Shown piece after piece: positions 43,011 through 51,496 of a DNA stretch of 64,000 nucleotides. The notes below the pieces were generated by a model. It was not told where the DNA came from. It worked only from the letters and a program-made list of their open reading frames with translations, and ran no database searches. Source of the stretch: Saccharothrix ecbatanensis (GTDB taxonomy: Bacteria; Actinomycetota; Actinomycetes; Mycobacteriales; Pseudonocardiaceae); the NCBI RefSeq assembly GCF_014205015.1, contig NZ_JACHMO010000001.1, positions 7,440,001-7,504,000 of the forward strand. The letters are read 5' to 3'. The stretch's first letter is position 1, and every line of letters begins with the position of its first letter. The translations under genes were made by a program, and so were the position numbers.

Positions 43011-44393
43011 TTGAACACCATCGGTTCGCCAAGCTCTCCTGTTACACCAGACGTCTGGGACCAGCAGGAGATGCGGGACGCGCTGGCCAGACGGGAGATC
43101 AGCGCGGTCTACCGGCTGCTCCGCAGGCACGGCGTCTCGCAACGCCAGATCGCGGCGCTGACGGGCCAATCGCAGTCCGAAGTCTCGGAGATCCTCAAGG
43201 GACGCCAGGTCATGGCCTACGACGTCCTCGCCCGGATCGCCGCCGGCTTGGGTGTCCCAAGGGGGTACATGGGTCTCGCCTACGACGAGGCCACGGCAGT
43301 GAGGGTGGCCGCCACGGCGGAGTCACCCCATTCTGAGGAGGACGAGTCGGTGAAGCGAAGGAAGTTCCTCGCGCACGCCGCCGCCATCACCGTCGGCGCG
43401 GCCGTGTTCGGTACGGACTCCGGGTCTTGGGCTTCATCGCCCGCGCAGACTCCGGCCCCAGGCCGCATCGGCATGACCGACGTCCGCCAGGTCGAAGCGG
43501 CTACCAGGGCTTTGCGCACGTTGGACTACCAGTACGGCGGCGGCTCCTGCCGCGACGCGGTCGTGGCGCAGCTGTCGTGGGGGCAGCAGATGCTCGGCGC
43601 GAACGCCACCGACCTGGTCCGGGAGCGGCTGTACGTCGCGCTCGCCGACCTGCACAACCTGGCCGGCTGGACGTCGTTCGACACAGGCCTGTACGACTCG
43701 GCCCGCAACCACTTCGGCCAGGCGCTGGGGCTGGCGAAGCAGGGCCGCAAGGAAGAGCTCGTGGCGAACATCCTGTACCGGATGGGCCGCGTCTACCTGC
43801 ACCAGAACGCGCCGGACGACGCGTTGAAGGTGTTCCAGCTCGGCCAGCTGGCCGCGCAGAACTCCGGCTCCGAGCTCGCCGTGGGCATCCTGTGCGCGAA
43901 CGAGGCCTGGGCCTACGCGAAGATGGGCTCCGACGACCAGGCGATGAAGCTGCTCGGCCGGGCGCGGGACGAGTTCGCCCGCGCGAACATCGGCGAGGCG
44001 CCTGCCTGGGCGAAGTTCTTCGACGCCAACGACCTGTCCGCGATGATCGGCACGGTGCACACCGAGCTGGCGCAGACGGTGGACCCGAAGTACACCCGCA
44101 CCGCGGTGCCCGCGCTGACCAAGGCCATCGGCGGCTACGGCGAGGACATGACCCGCAGCCGGTCGTTCAACCTCACGTCGTTGTCGATCAACCACCTGCT
44201 GGACGGCGACATCGACCACGGCGCCCGGCTCGGCCGCCAGGCGATCGAGCTGTCCGAGGGCCTGAAGTCGGTCCGCACGAAGGACCGGATGAAGCCGCTT
44301 CAGCAGGAAGCGGAGAAGCGCCGCAACAACCCCGACGCCCGTGAGCTGGCCGAACGCCTGGCCAAGTTCACCGGCAGCGACAGCGCGGCCTGA
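43011..44393 (+). CDS. XRE-type HTH regulator with TPR domain (NsdA-like)
   Basis: 460 residues. HTH near 40-60 (VSQRQIAALTGQSQSEVSEI). A twin-arginine-like stretch, KRRKFLAHAAAITVGAAVFG, lies mid-protein, as is common in this actinobacterial family. The C-terminal part has TPR-like repeats (LYDSARNHFGQALGLAKQGR). NsdA-type proteins repress development and antibiotic production in Streptomyces; the link here is by architecture only. The TTG at 43011 has GAGGGGGC upstream and a TACTCT -10 at 42970-42975; ATG 42990 is the alternative. Confidence 0.8.
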   Translation: MNTIGSPSSPVTPDVWDQQEMRDALARREISAVYRLLRRHGVSQRQIAALTGQSQSEVSEILKGRQVMAYDVLARIAAGLGVPRGYMGLAYDEATAVRVAATAESPHSEEDESVKRRKFLAHAAAITVGAAVFGTDSGSWASSPAQTPAPGRIGMTDVRQVEAATRALRTLDYQYGGGSCRDAVVAQLSWGQQMLGANATDLVRERLYVALADLHNLAGWTSFDTGLYDSARNHFGQALGLAKQGRKEELVANILYRMGRVYLHQNAPDDALKVFQLGQLAAQNSGSELAVGILCANEAWAYAKMGSDDQAMKLLGRARDEFARANIGEAPAWAKFFDANDLSAMIGTVHTELAQTVDPKYTRTAVPALTKAIGGYGEDMTRSRSFNLTSLSINHLLDGDIDHGARLGRQAIELSEGLKSVRTKDRMKPLQQEAEKRRNNPDARELAERLAKFTGSDSAA

Positions 44394-44412
44394 GCCAGGG
44401 GGAGTCGGGCTC

Positions 44413-45303
44413 CTGGACGGCAGGTTCACCCCCGCCGCGTTGACCGCCGTCCTCGAACGGCTGTGCGCGCAGCTGGGGTTGGCGCACCGCGGTGCGAGGC
44501 TCGTGAAGTTCACCAGCAACGCCGTGTTCGACCTGCCCGTGGACCGGGTCGTGGTCCGGATCGTCGGGTCGATGAACCTGCGCCACCGGGCGCGGAAGGT
44601 GGTCCAGGTCGCGCGGTGGCTCGCGTCGCACGACGTGCCGGCCGTCCGGTTGGTCGAGGACGTGCCGCAGCCGTTGGAAGTGGGCGACCACCTGGCCACG
44701 TTGTGGCACACCGTGCCGTCGGGCGGCGCCCCCGTCGACGGCCGTGACCTGGGCCGGGTGTTGCGCCAGGTGCACGCGTTGCCGACGCCGGAGTTCACGT
44801 TGCCGCGGTGGGCGCCGTTGGACGACGTGCACCGCCGGATCGCCGACGCCGAGGAGCTGTCCGCGCCGGACCGCCGGTTCCTGGAGGACCGGTGTGCCGA
44901 GATGGAGCACCGCCTGACCGGCCTGCGGACCGTGCTGCCGCCGGGCGTGCTGCACGGCGACGCGCACCTCGGCAACCTGATCGCCAGCCCGGACGGCCCG
45001 GTGATCTGTGATTTCGACTCCACCAGCGTCGGGCCGCGGGAGTGGGACCTGAGCACCCTGCCGGTCGGCGTCGCCCGCTTCGGCCACCCCGCCGAGTGGT
45101 ACCGGCAGCTCGCCGACGAGTACGGGTTCGACGTCACCAGGTGGTCGGGGTTCCCGGTGTTGCGCGAGGTCAGGGAGTTGAAGCTGACCACGAGCGTGCT
45201 GCCGATCATGCGCAGCCACCCCGACGTCCGGGACGAGCTGCACGGCCGGCTCAAGGCTCTGCGTGCCGGTGACACCACGACCCGGTGGACCCCTTATCGC
45301 TGA
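44413..45303 (+). CDS. Aminoglycoside-phosphotransferase-fold kinase
   Basis: About 296 residues. Catalytic loop LHGDAHLGNLIASPDG, metal motif ICDFDSTSVGPREWDLS, N-lobe VKFTSNAVFDLPVDRVVVRI. Such proteins phosphorylate antibiotics or small metabolites; the substrate is unknown. The start is unsettled: GGGGGAG stands before CTG 44413, while GTG 44341 would overlap the previous gene and TTG 44440 would shorten it. Immediately follows the NsdA-like gene. Confidence 0.8.
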   Translation: MDGRFTPAALTAVLERLCAQLGLAHRGARLVKFTSNAVFDLPVDRVVVRIVGSMNLRHRARKVVQVARWLASHDVPAVRLVEDVPQPLEVGDHLATLWHTVPSGGAPVDGRDLGRVLRQVHALPTPEFTLPRWAPLDDVHRRIADAEELSAPDRRFLEDRCAEMEHRLTGLRTVLPPGVLHGDAHLGNLIASPDGPVICDFDSTSVGPREWDLSTLPVGVARFGHPAEWYRQLADEYGFDVTRWSGFPVLREVRELKLTTSVLPIMRSHPDVRDELHGRLKALRAGDTTTRWTPYR

Positions 45304-45353
45304 ACCGGAGGATGTCGGGCACGAACCGGTAACGCTCGGCGCACGTTTGACGA

Positions 45354-45701
45354 ATGACGCATCGACGGGATGCGGGACGCGGGACGCGGTCGGGCGAGGT
45401 GTACGTGGTCGGGAACCTGTTGGGTGTGCGGCGGCTGAGCGCGCGACGTGCGATGAAGGCCGCCCGGATGTTGGACAAGGTCGTGGACAACCAGCTGCCG
45501 CTGCTCGCGTCGTTCGACGAGCGGCGCCGCAGCCGGTCCGCCGACTACCTGGCCGAACTGGTCAAGCTCGCGCAGGACTACCGGTACTACGCGAACGGCT
45601 GGATCGACGCCAAGGAGCTCGAACGGCGGGGCAAGAGCGCGATGGCGGAACTGACCCGGCTCCGCGGTGAGGATTCTTCTGCGCGGGCGATCACCGAATA
45701 G
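45354..45701 (+). CDS. Hypothetical basic helical protein
   Basis: 115 residues, or 100 from GTG 45399 (VYVVGNLLGVRR), which fits the protein-like part better. Helical, with LDKVVDNQLPLLASFDERRR and YLAELVKLAQDYRYYANGWI. Family unknown. The 45702-45798 spacer to copD shows only a long-loop TTCGGCGC/GCGCCGAA pair. Confidence 0.55.
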   Translation: MTHRRDAGRGTRSGEVYVVGNLLGVRRLSARRAMKAARMLDKVVDNQLPLLASFDERRRSRSADYLAELVKLAQDYRYYANGWIDAKELERRGKSAMAELTRLRGEDSSARAITE

Positions 45702-45798
45702 GACGTTCGGCGCAGCTCGTCGCATCGAACGGACCACTCACCGATGGCCGTTCGCGCCGAAACCGAGCTTTCCGCGCTTTTGCGGGTAAGTCCACGGA

Positions 45799-46821
45799 TC
45801 AGGCGACTTGGGCGCGGGAGAGCACGACGGCCAGGCCGAAGGCGATGCCCATGACGGCCAGCTCGACCGACGCCCAGGCGACGATCGCCGTCGCCTTGTG
45901 CTGGGCGATCTGCGGCAGCAGGCGCCAGCGGATGTTCGCGGCCAGGACCGCCAGGAGCCCGGCGCACACGACCTTGCCCACCAGGACCAGACCGTACGAA
46001 GTGGTGAACAGCGATCCGGGCAGGGACACCGCGGGGTTCAGCGCCAGTTCCAGCACGCCGTTGAACAGGCCCGTCACCACCACCAGGACCAAGGCCACCG
46101 TGGCGAGCTTCGAGAACTTCGGCAACGCCTCGGCCAGCAGCCCTCGCCGGTGGGCCACCAGCACGACCACCGCCGCCAGGCCGCCGGTCCACGCCGCCGC
46201 GCCCAGCACGTGCAGCTCCATCGAGATCATCGAGTAGTCGTGGTACTTCCAGTTCGACGCGTGACCGGTCACCGGTAGCGGCAGCAGCCCGAACATCGAG
46301 ATCAGGATGCGCAGCTCCGCGGGCACCGACTCGCCCCGGCGCACCGCCATCACGCCGATCCACAGGTACACCAGCGCGCACACGGCGCTGAACAGGAGCC
46401 CCTGACCGGCGCCGACGCGTTGCACGTAGTCCACGACCATCGGCATGGTCAGCTCGGCGTCCGGCCGCGTCTCGTACGCCCGGATCACGATCGACAGCAG
46501 CGCGGTGAACGCCCACACCGCGGCGGCGACCACGGCGGCCGGCCGGGCGATGCGCAGCACCGGTTCGGTCATCGCGGGGCGGCTGAACCCGAGCAGCTTG
46601 GGCAGCAGCGACAACCCCACCACGATCGTCGCGGCCAGGTCCAGCAACGTCCGCACCAGCGGGTGGGCGAACCGGACCACCACCCCCGGCTCGGTCACGC
46701 CCACCGTTTCCGGTGTCGTGGACAGGCCGAGGCCCAGGAACACGCCGAGGGCTCCGCCTGCCAGCAGGCCGCCGACGATCCAGTACCTGCTCGTGGGGGT
46801 GGTGGTCCGGTTCACCGTCAT
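45799..46821 (-). CDS. copD: CopD-type copper membrane protein
   Basis: 340 residues with eight to nine membrane helices. MSMELHVLGAAAWTGGL-type His/Trp helices (SMISMELHVLGAAAWTGGLA) and VRFAHPLVRTLLDLAATIVV are typical of CopD/YcnJ copper-uptake proteins. ATG at 46821 overlaps the copC stop by four bases. Last gene of the operon. Confidence 0.9.
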   Translation of the reverse strand: MTVNRTTTPTSRYWIVGGLLAGGALGVFLGLGLSTTPETVGVTEPGVVVRFAHPLVRTLLDLAATIVVGLSLLPKLLGFSRPAMTEPVLRIARPAAVVAAAVWAFTALLSIVIRAYETRPDAELTMPMVVDYVQRVGAGQGLLFSAVCALVYLWIGVMAVRRGESVPAELRILISMFGLLPLPVTGHASNWKYHDYSMISMELHVLGAAAWTGGLAAVVVLVAHRRGLLAEALPKFSKLATVALVLVVVTGLFNGVLELALNPAVSLPGSLFTTSYGLVLVGKVVCAGLLAVLAANIRWRLLPQIAQHKATAIVAWASVELAVMGIAFGLAVVLSRAQVA

Positions 46822-47360
46822 CGCCTGTCGCCCTCCTTGGCGCCGCCGCGCAGCGCGAGGAACACCCCGCCGCCCAGCAGCACGACCGCGGCGGCGATCC
46901 ACACCCAGATGGGCACGGCGTCGCTGTCGGTCGGAGCGGTCGGCTCCGCGGCCGGCGTCGGCGCGGGCGTGCCGTCACCCGCCTTGGTCAGGGTGAACTT
47001 GAGCGAACCCGTCACCGGGTGCCCGTCCGCCGACAGGACGCGGTAGCCGATCGTGTACTCGGCGGCCGGTCCCAGCGGGCGGATCGGGAAGACGACGGTG
47101 TTGTTCTTGACCGTCGGCTCGCCCTCCGCCTCCCAGCGCGTGCCCTCCGGGCCGGTGACGGTGACCGTGTTGAACTTCTCCCCGGCGTTCACCGCCTGGT
47201 CGAAGACCAGCGTGATCGCCGCCGGTCCGGACTCCAGCTGCGACCCGTCCTTCGGGTCGCTGCTGACCAGCACGTTGTGCGCGAACGCGGGGGTGGCCGT
47301 GCCCAGCACGACCGCACCCGCGACGAGGCCGGTCAGCAGCAGCGAGACGACGCGGTTCAT
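46818..47360 (-). CDS. copC: CopC-domain copper-binding protein
   Basis: 180 residues: signal peptide ending ATPAFA, then mature HNVLVSSDPKDGSQLESGPA with the N-terminal copper-ligand His, and the second ligand in SADGHPVTGSLKF. A C-terminal helix (VWIAAAVVLLGGGVFLAL) anchors it outside the cell. It overlaps ycnI by four bases. Confidence 0.92.
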   Translation of the reverse strand: MNRVVSLLLTGLVAGAVVLGTATPAFAHNVLVSSDPKDGSQLESGPAAITLVFDQAVNAGEKFNTVTVTGPEGTRWEAEGEPTVKNNTVVFPIRPLGPAAEYTIGYRVLSADGHPVTGSLKFTLTKAGDGTPAPTPAAEPTAPTDSDAVPIWVWIAAAVVLLGGGVFLALRGGAKEGDRR

Positions 47361-48112
47361 GCCGTCGGCTTGCCCGCGCGACGGGACCGCAGCACGGCGC
47401 CCGCACCCAACCCGAGGCCCAGCGCGCCGACCGCGAGACCCGCGCCGCCGAGCCAGCGGGCGGTGTCGTCGGTCGACGTCGCCGCCGCCGTCGTCGTGCC
47501 GTGGCTGTCGTCGGCGGCCGGTGTGGCGGTGGCGTGGTCGTCCGCCTTCGCGGCGACCAGCTTCAGCACCGGCGCGGGGCGTTCCGGCTCCTCGGCGCCC
47601 TCGGCGGGCGGCGGGGCGTTCCAGTCCACGACTTCACCGCTGTCGTAGGTCTGCTTGGTCGGCAGGACCAGCTGGTCGGTGTTGTCCGGCAAGGGGCCGA
47701 CGGACAGGTCGAACTCGTTGAACTGGCCCGGCTCGATCCGGTTGCCCGCGTCGGCGGTCCACGTGACGGTGCGGACCGCCTCGGTGACGTCCCGGCCGTG
47801 GCTCTTGACCGGTGTGGCCAGCTTCTCCTTGACCGCCTCGACCTTCCAGCCGGGCGTCGGCTTGGTGCTGACCGACGCCAGCGGGAACTCGGCGGGCAGG
47901 GTCAGTTCGAGCTTCACCGTGCCCGCGTCGGCGCGTTCGTTGGGGACGCGCAGCGTGACCTTGGTGTACCCGCCCTTGACCGCGTCCTTCGGCGTGGACG
48001 CGCTGACGTGCGCGGATGCCGGACCGGCCGTGGTGAGAGCGAGGATCGCGGCGGTCGCGAGCACCGCGCCGCCCTTGGCGAGCGTGCGCACGCCAAATCG
48101 ATTTGTCGACAT
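47357..48112 (-). CDS. ycnI: YcnI-family (DUF1775) copper-associated protein
   Basis: 251 residues: signal peptide ending GPASA, mature start HVSASTPKDAVKGGYTKVTL whose first His is the conserved metal ligand of YcnI, a DUF1775 domain to about 165, a Thr-rich linker and a C-terminal membrane helix. Acts outside the membrane as a copper chaperone in Bacillus. Same operon as copC/copD. Confidence 0.92.
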   Translation of the reverse strand: MSTNRFGVRTLAKGGAVLATAAILALTTAGPASAHVSASTPKDAVKGGYTKVTLRVPNERADAGTVKLELTLPAEFPLASVSTKPTPGWKVEAVKEKLATPVKSHGRDVTEAVRTVTWTADAGNRIEPGQFNEFDLSVGPLPDNTDQLVLPTKQTYDSGEVVDWNAPPPAEGAEEPERPAPVLKLVAAKADDHATATPAADDSHGTTTAAATSTDDTARWLGGAGLAVGALGLGLGAGAVLRSRRAGKPTA

Positions 48113-48161
48113 GAAGTTCTGGCTCCTGAGACCTGGGAAGTTGTGCTGGGGACTCGGGTGA

Positions 48162-48686
48162 TCAGGAGCCAGGAGGACCGCGGCGGCCGTGCACCCGCCG
48201 CAACAGCACGCCGACCAGCGTGTTCGCCGACTCCGCAGGGGTGGGAGCCCACAGCGCCACGGCCGGCATGAGCGGTGTGTGCGGCGGCGGGACCAGCCGG
48301 GAGACGGCGCCGACCAACGCGTGCAGCGTGGCGTCGGCCCTGGCCAGCAGCAGGCCGGTGAGGAGCGCGGCGACCACGTGCGCGGCGGTCATGGCGGTCG
48401 GGCTGAACCCGAGACCGGGGCCGTCGGCGGCGTGGTGGCCGAGGTCGAGCAGCGTGTGCTGCCCGAGTTGGGCGACGCCGAGCGTGGCCAGGATCGTCCA
48501 CGGACGACGACCCCGTTCGGCGATCGAGCCACCGGCGAACGCGACGAGCACCGTCAGCGGCAGCGCGGGGGCGAACTCGGTGACCGAACCGCCCGCGGCG
48601 CCGTGCGCGGCGACGCTGAGTGCGGCGGACGTCACAGCCAGCATGACCGCCCGCGCGAAGCGGGTCGGAGCAGGCCGTGTGGTCAC
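48162..48686 (-). CDS. Membrane protein heading the copper operon
   Basis: 174 residues, four or so membrane helices. His-rich loop TLLDLGHHAADG and another His in TAAHVVAALLTGLLL could bind metal. Forty-nine bases upstream of ycnI, same strand, so likely co-transcribed. Family not recognised. GTG 48686 chosen (VTTRPAPTRFARAV); TTG 48719 is also possible. Confidence 0.7.
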   Translation of the reverse strand: MTTRPAPTRFARAVMLAVTSAALSVAAHGAAGGSVTEFAPALPLTVLVAFAGGSIAERGRRPWTILATLGVAQLGQHTLLDLGHHAADGPGLGFSPTAMTAAHVVAALLTGLLLARADATLHALVGAVSRLVPPPHTPLMPAVALWAPTPAESANTLVGVLLRRVHGRRGPPGS

Positions 48687-48777
48687 ACCACAGAGAGTAG
48701 GAGGTCGCACGTCGCTCAAGGGAGTCCCCTTGGTTCAGGACGGTTTGCGCTACTCCGTTCGAGGGTATGGGGTACCC

Positions 48778-50466
48778 GTGACGATCGAGAGCAAACCTGT
48801 CAAAGAACCATTGCCCGGTGAACCCCGAGCCGACCGGCCGGCCCGCACGGACCGCGTCGTCTTCGGTGTGGCGGCCGTGGTCGCGCTCGCGTTCGTCGGT
48901 TGGGGCATCCTCGGCACGGAGTCCCTGGCGACCGCGTCCAAAGCCGCGCTGAACTGGGTCATCAGCAACCTGGGGTGGGCCTTCGTGCTCACCGCGTCCG
49001 GGTTCGTCCTGTTCGCGCTGTGGCTGGCGGTGAGCCGCTACGGCCGCATCCCGCTCGGCCGCGACGAAGAGAAGCCGGAGTTCCGCACGGTCTCGTGGGT
49101 GGCGATGATGTTCAGCGCCGGCATGGGCATCGGCCTGATGTTCTACGGCGTGAACGAGCCGTTGTCGCACTTCGTGAAACCGCCGCCCGGCACCGTGGCG
49201 GGCGGCTCCGACGAGGCCGTGCAGACCGCGATGGCCACCACCCTGTTCCACTGGACGCTGCACCCGTGGGCGATCTACGCCGTGGTTGGCCTGGCCATCG
49301 CCTACGGCAGCTTCCGCCGCGGCCGCAGCCAGCTGATCAGCGCGGCGTTCGCGCCGCTGCTGGGCCGGCGCCGCGTCGAGGGCGGCGCGGGCAAGGCGAT
49401 CGACGTGCTGGCGATCTTCGCCACGCTGTTCGGGTCGGCCACGTCGCTCGGCCTGGGCGCGTTGCAGATCGGCAGCGGCCTCCAAGTGGCCGGGTGGCTC
49501 GGCGAGGTCGGCAACGGGATCGTCGTCGGCGTCATCGCCGTGCTGACCCTGGCGTTCGTCGCCTCGGCGGTGTCCGGCGTGGCCAAGGGCATCCAGTGGC
49601 TGTCGAACATCAACATGGTGTTGGCCCTGGTGCTGGCCGTGTTCGTGTTCGTGGTCGGGCCGACGGTCTTCGTGCTGAACCTGGTGCCCACCGCGATCGG
49701 CGACTACTTCCGCGAACTGACCGACATGGCGGGCCGCACCGCCGCGTCCGGTGGCGACGCCACCCAGACGTGGCTGTCCGGCTGGACGATCTTCTACTGG
49801 GCGTGGTGGATCTCGTGGACGCCGTTCGTCGGCATGTTCATCGCCCGGATCAGCCGTGGCCGCACGATCCGGCAGTTCGTGGCCGGCGTGATCGGCGTGC
49901 CCAGCCTGGTCAGCCTCGCGTGGTTCTGCATCTTCGGCGGCACGGCGATCTTCACGCAGCGGTCCGGCACGGATCTCGCGGGCACGGCCTCACCGGAAGG
50001 ACAGCTGTTCGGCCTGCTCGACCAGTTCCCGTTCGCCGCCATCGCCGGTGCGCTGGTGATGCTGCTCGTGGCGATCTTCTTCGTGTCCGGCGCGGACGCG
50101 GCGTCCGTGGTGATGGGCACCCTGTCGCAGCGCGGCTCGATCAAGCCGTCGAAGCCGGTGGTCGTGTTCTGGGGCGTGCTCACCGGTGTGGTCGCGGCGG
50201 TGATGCTGCTTGTCGGCGGGTCCAGCGCGCTGACCGGTCTGCAAAACCTCACGATCATCGCCGCGCTGCCGTTCATGCTGGTCATGGTCGGGCTGTGCGT
50301 GTCGCTGGCCCGTGACCTGCGCAGCGACCCGATGATCCGGCACTCGGAACGGGTGGCCGAGGTGATGGACGAGGTCACCTTGCAGTACAACCGGCCGGAC
50401 GGCGCCGAAGGGCCCGAGGACGCCGCCTACCGGGCGGTGGAGCAGGTCACACGCCGAGGCGTTTGA
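48778..50466 (+). CDS. BCCT-family transporter (glycine betaine/choline/carnitine type)
   Basis: 562 residues, twelve membrane helices. BCCT signature region WTIFYWAWWISWTPFVGMFI, ARISRGRTIRQF, and the GIGLMFYGVNEPLSHF segment. Imports trimethylammonium osmolytes in known members. GTG 48778 (VTIESKPVKE). The last 13 residues, AYRAVEQVTRRGV, recur exactly at the end of the kinase gene at 54.2 kb because of a 44-bp direct repeat. Confidence 0.93.
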   Translation: MTIESKPVKEPLPGEPRADRPARTDRVVFGVAAVVALAFVGWGILGTESLATASKAALNWVISNLGWAFVLTASGFVLFALWLAVSRYGRIPLGRDEEKPEFRTVSWVAMMFSAGMGIGLMFYGVNEPLSHFVKPPPGTVAGGSDEAVQTAMATTLFHWTLHPWAIYAVVGLAIAYGSFRRGRSQLISAAFAPLLGRRRVEGGAGKAIDVLAIFATLFGSATSLGLGALQIGSGLQVAGWLGEVGNGIVVGVIAVLTLAFVASAVSGVAKGIQWLSNINMVLALVLAVFVFVVGPTVFVLNLVPTAIGDYFRELTDMAGRTAASGGDATQTWLSGWTIFYWAWWISWTPFVGMFIARISRGRTIRQFVAGVIGVPSLVSLAWFCIFGGTAIFTQRSGTDLAGTASPEGQLFGLLDQFPFAAIAGALVMLLVAIFFVSGADAASVVMGTLSQRGSIKPSKPVVVFWGVLTGVVAAVMLLVGGSSALTGLQNLTIIAALPFMLVMVGLCVSLARDLRSDPMIRHSERVAEVMDEVTLQYNRPDGAEGPEDAAYRAVEQVTRRGV

Positions 50467-50467
50467 G
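50424..50467 (+). repeat. Left copy of 44-bp direct repeat
   Basis: Identical to 54190-54233. After one mismatch, five more bases (AGGTC) also match. It covers the 3' end of the BCCT gene and, on the other strand, a reading-frame remnant ending DLLKRLGV and stop, which is the real C-terminus of the DUF6474 gene at the other copy. Confidence 0.97.
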
Positions 50468-50644
50468 GAGGTCAAGTCCGGTCCCCGCCCTCCGCGTTCG
50501 ACGGTGCGCCGACAAAGTCGGCAGCGTGCCCGTTGGCGTCCCCTGTCGTGCTCACGGCGCAACGCACGCAGGTAGCGCGGCACGTCGACGCGGAGGGAGT
50601 CGGCTGTGGCGCCGTGGCGGCGGGCGGTCCACAGACGTCACCCG

Positions 50645-51370
50645 TCACCGCGGTGGTGCGGTCACCCTCTCGAGGACGGGAGCATGGCCGTTGTCCCGCG
50701 CGGGTGTGAGGGCGGCCCGGAGTTCGGCGAACTTCTCGCCCAACGGCCTGATCACGTTCTTCTCGACCTGGTAGTAGCTGGTCAGCGTGGCCAACGGCAC
50801 GCGGCGCAGGTACCAGCGGCCGGTGAGGTTGCACCCGATCGCGAGGTGGCTGCGGAACCCGCCGACCAACCAGCCGTCGTCCTCGTCCTCGACGGTGTTC
50901 TCCAGCCGGAAGTAGTTGAACAGGCTCTGCGCGGTGGTCCGGACGGTCTCGTCCTCGTCCTCCGGCTTCGGCTCGGCCACCCCGATCCAGCACTCCGGGT
51001 GGTCGGCGTCGCCGACGTAGGCGTCGTTGAACCCCAGCCACGGCCACACGTAGGCGATCAGCCGGACCCGGGACGTGAGCAGGGAGTCGGCGTCCTGCCC
51101 GGCGCGCACGTGGTCGGCGTCGACGTAGAAGCGTCCGAGCCAGGTCGGGGTCCACAGGTAGTACGGGTACGCGCTGTCGTCGGACAGCCGGTAGCTGTTG
51201 GCGTTGGAGAACAACTCGTTGCCCGCCAGCGGGCGCAGCCGCACCCCGTACTCCGGCAGGGCGAACCGGACCGCTAGGACTTCGAAGAACGCGCGGATGT
51301 CCCGGTAGTACTCGGTGAGCTGGTGGTACGCGGTCGCGGTCTCGGCGAGCACGTCTTCGCGAAAGATCAT
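50645..51370 (-). CDS. Orphan 241-residue protein of the inserted module
   Basis: Soluble, rich in aromatic residues (YYLWTPTWLGRFYVDADHVR; IAYVWPWLGFNDAYVGDADH; NLTGRWYLRRVPLATLTSYY) with an acidic run PKPEDEDETV. Looks like a beta-rich globular domain. Starts ATG 51370 after GCGGAGA. No family recognised. Divergent from the amine oxidase across 126 bases holding the palindrome GTTGGCCAAC (51446-51455). Confidence 0.75.
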   Translation of the reverse strand: MIFREDVLAETATAYHQLTEYYRDIRAFFEVLAVRFALPEYGVRLRPLAGNELFSNANSYRLSDDSAYPYYLWTPTWLGRFYVDADHVRAGQDADSLLTSRVRLIAYVWPWLGFNDAYVGDADHPECWIGVAEPKPEDEDETVRTTAQSLFNYFRLENTVEDEDDGWLVGGFRSHLAIGCNLTGRWYLRRVPLATLTSYYQVEKNVIRPLGEKFAELRAALTPARDNGHAPVLERVTAPPR

Positions 51371-51496
51371 CGGGTCTCCGCTCCGGCCGCACTCGGCAAC
51401 CCGTTCGGCACTGTCCGCGACGGCGACGTTACCGCAGGTTGCCAAGTTGGCCAACAGACAGTAACCATTTGGGTACATAGGGCTTACGGAGGCGAT

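Noticed and set aside
50468..50644. Truncated DUF6474 pseudogene at the left repeat
   Set aside because: Only the 44-bp repeat matches. Upstream of it the minus-strand frame has no DUF6474 similarity and meets a stop at 50552-50554.
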